Part shown: positions 61,463-64,000 of the stretch, in pieces
How the letters are laid out: each line of letters opens with the position of its first letter
How positions within the stretch are numbered: the first letter of the stretch is position 1
Origin: Paenarthrobacter nitroguajacolicus
GTDB lineage: Bacteria; Actinomycetota; Actinomycetes; Actinomycetales; Micrococcaceae
NCBI RefSeq assembly: GCF_029952445.1
Contig: NZ_JAQPPK010000001.1
Location: 211,925-275,924, forward strand
DNA: 64,000 bases
Direction of reading: 5' to 3'
The notes under the pieces: generated by a model
Told to the model about the DNA's origin: nothing
The model's database searches: none
Seen by the model: the letters and a program-made list of their open reading frames with translations, nothing else
Program-made: the position numbers and the translations under genes

Positions 61463-61535
61463 TGGGTCCTACCGGGATCGAACCGATGACATCCACGGTG
61501 TAAACGTGGCGCTCTACCAGCTGAGCTAAAGACCC
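61463..61535 (-). tRNA. tRNA-Val (anticodon TAC)
   Basis: 73-nt cloverleaf: acceptor GGGTCTT/AGGACCC (one G-T type pair), discriminator A; D arm TAGCTCAGCTGGTAGAGC; anticodon loop TTTACAC; T arm TCGGTTCGATCCCGG. CCA is not encoded. Confidence 0.94.
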
Positions 61536-61601
61536 AAATTGCGGCTTCAGCACCTTGGAACTTCCTCAGCGCTTCAACCAACGAACAATGACTCTACATG
61601 A

Positions 61602-62558
61602 TCAACCGCCGGAAACACCAATCGGGTCAGGAGCGTCCAAAAGATCAGGCAAGGCACGTGCAAGGTAGACCAATGCGCCACTGACACCCAGCTCGAGTTT
61701 CACCGTGGCGAATTCGTCACCACGGGTGCCCCCCCTGTTGATAATGACCACAGGCTTTCCGGATTTTGCTGCATGGCGGACGAAGCGGAGACCGCTCTGC
61801 ACGGTCAGCGACGAGCCTGCCACCAAAAGTGCTTCCGCGTCATCAACCATGGCGTAGGCGCGCGCCACGCGGTCCTTGGGGACGTTCTCCCCGAAATACA
61901 CAAAGTCAGGCTTCAGTATTCCGCCGCAGATGGGGCACACGGCCACCACGAACGAGGTGATGAGCTCGGGATCTTCCACTGTCGCGTCCGCATCCGGCGC
62001 CATCTCAACCAGGCCGGACTGCACAGCAGCTTCGACGAATCCGGGATTAATCTCCTCCAGGATGGCCGCGATCAATCCCCTGCTGAAGGTATGGCCATGC
62101 GAGAGGCAAATCACCTGGTCAAAACGACCATGCAAATCCACAACGTTAATGCTCCCCGCATCCTCATGCAGCCTATCCACGTTCTGGGTGATCAGGCCGG
62201 TAGTGAGTCCCCGCCGCTCCAGTTGGGCGACGGCAGCATGTCCTGCATTGGGATCGGCGTGCCGGAGATGGGACCAGCCGATGTGGTTGCGTGCCCAATA
62301 TCGCCGCCTATTGGCTTCGCTCCCAATGAACTCCTGGTAGGTCATGGGGTTTCTTGGCGCGGACCCCGGCCCCCGGTAATCCGGAATGCCGGAATCGGTA
62401 CTCAAGCCGGCCCCTGTGAGCAATGCCAAGCGCTTGCCCTGAAGGACGCGCACTGCAGGACCCATGGCTTCCTGCTCCCAAGCGTCGAGCTGAACCTCGG
62501 CTGCGGGCGCCATGCTGGCAAAACCAGTCATTCCGACTCCAGGCCCGCGGTTACTCAT
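61602..62558 (-). CDS. Sir2-family NAD-dependent protein deacylase
   Basis: 318 aa. It has NAD motifs LTGAGLSTDSGIPDYRGPGS and LITQNVDRLHEDAGSINVVDLHGRF (catalytic His). The zinc module differs from the usual CxxC-CxxC: the first pair reads CLSH and the second CPICGG. It also has PDFVYFGENVP and VAGSSLTVQSGLRFVRHAAKSGKPVVIINRG. The sequence groups with class II sirtuins. Its ATG overlaps the peroxiredoxin stop by 4 nt (ATGA). Confidence 0.93.
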   Translation of the reverse strand: MSNRGPGVGMTGFASMAPAAEVQLDAWEQEAMGPAVRVLQGKRLALLTGAGLSTDSGIPDYRGPGSAPRNPMTYQEFIGSEANRRRYWARNHIGWSHLRHADPNAGHAAVAQLERRGLTTGLITQNVDRLHEDAGSINVVDLHGRFDQVICLSHGHTFSRGLIAAILEEINPGFVEAAVQSGLVEMAPDADATVEDPELITSFVVAVCPICGGILKPDFVYFGENVPKDRVARAYAMVDDAEALLVAGSSLTVQSGLRFVRHAAKSGKPVVIINRGGTRGDEFATVKLELGVSGALVYLARALPDLLDAPDPIGVSGG

Positions 62559-63058
62559 GACGCCTGAACCGCCAGCTCAGAGAGAGCACGACGATACCCG
62601 GCGAAGTCCCTCGCCTGGCCCCTTGGATTGACCACGACGTAACGGACAATGCCCTCCGCGTCGATGATGAAGGTGCCCCTCAAGGCCATACCGCTGACCT
62701 CATCGAACACGCCGTAATCCTTGGCAACAGCTCCGTGAGGCCAGAAGTCCGCCAAAAGGTCGAACTCGAAGCCTTCGCGCTCAGCGTAGGCCCGCTGGGC
62801 GAACTTGCTGTCAACCGAAATCGCAAGCACGGTCGCGTTCGAATCCTCGAACTGCGCAATGTTGTCGCGGATCTCACATAGCTCACCCGTGCAGATGCCC
62901 GAGAAAGCAAAAGGGAAGAAAACAACAACAACATTGACGCCCCGGTAGTCCGTCAACCGAACAGGCTCACCGTATTGGTTCAGCAGTTCGAAGTCTGGCG
63001 CGGTCTGCCCTTGCTGGGGAACACCGACCGAAACCGGCGCCTGCTGGACTTCGGTCAT
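62555..63058 (-). CDS. ahpE: AhpE-type peroxiredoxin
   Basis: 167-aa thioredoxin-fold peroxidase. The peroxidatic Cys56 lies in FFPFAFSGICTGELCEIRDN, with an additional cysteine (Cys61) five residues on, then VLAISVDSKFAQRAYAEREGF and DEVSGMALRGTFIIDAEGIVRYV. It reduces H2O2 and peroxynitrite, with mycothiol/mycoredoxin as the likely reductant. Start overlaps the DUF3052 stop by 4 nt; the neighbours DUF3052 and aceE match Rv2238c-Rv2241. Confidence 0.95.
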   Translation of the reverse strand: MTEVQQAPVSVGVPQQGQTAPDFELLNQYGEPVRLTDYRGVNVVVVFFPFAFSGICTGELCEIRDNIAQFEDSNATVLAISVDSKFAQRAYAEREGFEFDLLADFWPHGAVAKDYGVFDEVSGMALRGTFIIDAEGIVRYVVVNPRGQARDFAGYRRALSELAVQAS

Positions 63059-63474
63059 TTGTTCTTCTTAGGCACCAGCCGGGTGGCGCTCCAGTCCTTC
63101 GAGACACCTGCAGAAGTAGTCAAGTGAAGGCCGGAGGTAGGTGCGGCGTCCTGGATATCGGCGGGAGAAACATAATTATCCCGTCCCGACTTGGGGGTCA
63201 GGACCCAGACAACTCCGCCTTCTTTGAGTGTGGTGAGCGAATCCATGAGGGCATCAACGAGGTCGCCGTCGCCATCGCGCCACCAGAAGATGACTGCGTC
63301 AACGACGTCGTGATCGTCTTCATCCAGCAATTCGGAGCCCGTGACATCTTCAATATCGTCACGCAAGTCGAAGTCGACGTCGTCGTCGTAGCCGCGCTCC
63401 TGAATCAGATCCCCACCTTTGAAACCCATTCGTTCCGCCACATTTACCGATGTGGCGGCGTCGGCCTCGCTCAC
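63055..63474 (-). CDS. DUF3052 family protein
   Basis: 139 aa from GTG 63474 with AGGAGG 4 nt upstream. Actinobacterial DUF3052 pattern: VAERMGFKGGDLIQERGYDDDVDFDLRDDIEDVTGSELLDEDDHDVVDAVIFWWRDGDGDLVDALMDSLTTLKEGGVVWVLTPKSGR and LHLTTSAGVSKDWSATRLVPKK. Very acidic in the first half. Function unknown; homologous to Rv2239c. First gene of the DUF3052-ahpE-sir2 unit; diverges from aceE. Confidence 0.93.
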   Translation of the reverse strand: MSEADAATSVNVAERMGFKGGDLIQERGYDDDVDFDLRDDIEDVTGSELLDEDDHDVVDAVIFWWRDGDGDLVDALMDSLTTLKEGGVVWVLTPKSGRDNYVSPADIQDAAPTSGLHLTTSAGVSKDWSATRLVPKKNK

Positions 63475-63882
63475 GTTTCCTCCTTTTGAAGTGACTTCCA
63501 TTACTAACAGCCAACACCCTTTGGGCGCCTGCTTCAAGCCATTGTCCCTGCACCGGGGCACATTCCGCACCACCTCGGCTGTTTTGGGGCCGTGGCAAGC
63601 GCGTGCTTTACGTCACGCAGGCCGTTCGGATGTGACATACAACGCCCTGCAGGGCCTGCGGCTACGCATACCAGCGCCGCGAAAGCTAGAGTGGCCATGA
63701 GCGCTCTGGCTGCAGGGCGATCGCCCCGCAGAATTCTACTGGGCAGCCAAGCGCTCACAAGACCTGCCCGGCGCATCCGACCGGGCTGTTGAAACCGAGA
63801 TGCCGCACACGACGCGTTCACGACGGGCAGTCACCCTGCCAGACCTGAGGCGCCGATGCATGCGCCAAAAGGAAGGTTGGAC
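63475..63882. other. intergenic region between DUF3052 and aceE
   Basis: 408 nt without a credible gene. TAGAGT (63687-63692) is a possible -10 for aceE, giving a long leader. GTCAC/GTGAC arms around 63615-63640 form a loose dyad. Short ORFs here look like chance readings. Confidence 0.45.
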
Positions 63883-64000
63883 GTGGCTGCAGGAGAAGAG
63901 ACCTCACACATCCTCAGCGGGTTGACTGCCCAGCTGCCTGATCGTGATCCGGAAGAGACCGCGGAGTGGATTGAGTCCCTTGATGCGTTGATCGCTGAGC
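63883..64000 (+). CDS. aceE: pyruvate dehydrogenase E1 component, N-terminus (runs off the window)
   Basis: Partial; the first 39 codons read MAAGEETSHILSGLTAQLPDRDPEETAEWIESLDALIAE from a GTG start with GGAAGG 6 nt upstream. The motif DPEETAEWIESLD is the conserved N-terminus of homodimeric AceE. Its position divergent from DUF3052-ahpE matches Rv2239c-Rv2241. Confidence 0.9.
   Translation, partial: MAAGEETSHILSGLTAQLPDRDPEETAEWIESLDALIAE

Noticed and set aside
1..64000. CRISPR array, IS element, prophage, integron or biosynthetic gene cluster
   Set aside because: No spaced direct repeats, transposase, integrase, structural phage genes or PKS/NRPS-like ORFs were seen; the tRNA genes show no adjacent attachment-site duplication or integrase.

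Overview
The window is a high-GC actinobacterial chromosome segment, most like the Micrococcaceae (Arthrobacter / Paenarthrobacter group). I infer this from protein sequence character, from mycothiol-era gene content (a Rv2466c-like protein, AhpE, DUF3052), from two ClpP paralogues and from an actinobacterial ileS T-box. Gene order in the first 30 kb follows the Mycobacterium tuberculosis block Rv2440c to Rv2467 (obg, rpmA, rplU, rne, ndk, DUF4233, folC, valS, clpX, clpP2, clpP1, tig, nei, rpiB, Rv2466c, pepN), so this is core backbone. I saw no rRNA operon, IS element, prophage or CRISPR array.

Layout: 1-8.1 kb carries obgE (partial), L27, L21, a TPP-riboswitch-controlled thiD-tenA fusion, a large RNase E/G, a VKOR-family protein and ndk. 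8.1-18.1 kb carries DUF4233, folC, ileS with a T-box leader, an EEP-family protein, an SDR and valS. 18.2-30 kb carries two Fpg/Nei glycosylases, a DsbA-like protein, the ClpX/ClpP2/ClpP1/trigger-factor block with a candidate ClgR operator, tRNA-Pro and tRNA-Gly, rpiB and pepN. 30-46 kb is a mosaic of small housekeeping and stress genes (OsmC, MscS, GlbO, TesB, EttA, SSB paralogue, AlkD-like, MptB-like, orn, def, HNH nuclease, long GAPDH), with tRNA-Arg and tRNA-His. 46-52 kb has rnpB, yaaA, a CdsZ-like protein, a Nif3-like protein, msrA, cysK-cysE and a broken SDR gene. 52-61 kb is the most accessory-like part: gnd, a GntR/FadR regulator, idonate/gluconate-type dehydrogenases, a GarR-like reductase, a D-2-hydroxyacid dehydrogenase, an MHS-type MFS transporter and an IclR regulator. 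61-64 kb has tRNA-Val, a DUF3052-peroxiredoxin-sirtuin operon and the start of aceE.

The most interesting signals are regulatory. (1) An 18-bp inverted repeat with an invariant right half TGAACA and a 6-nt spacer occurs at the promoters of the IclR gene, the MFS transporter and the divergent hydroxyacid dehydrogenase / GarR-like pair. It defines a likely local sugar-acid regulon. (2) Fourteen genes have a TANNNT -10 box exactly 6-7 nt before the start codon and lack a convincing Shine-Dalgarno, so they are predicted leaderless. (3) Seven convergent gene pairs overlap at their 3' ends, four of them by a shared CTAG/CTAA. (4) An SDR gene has lost about 47 codons plus its reading frame.
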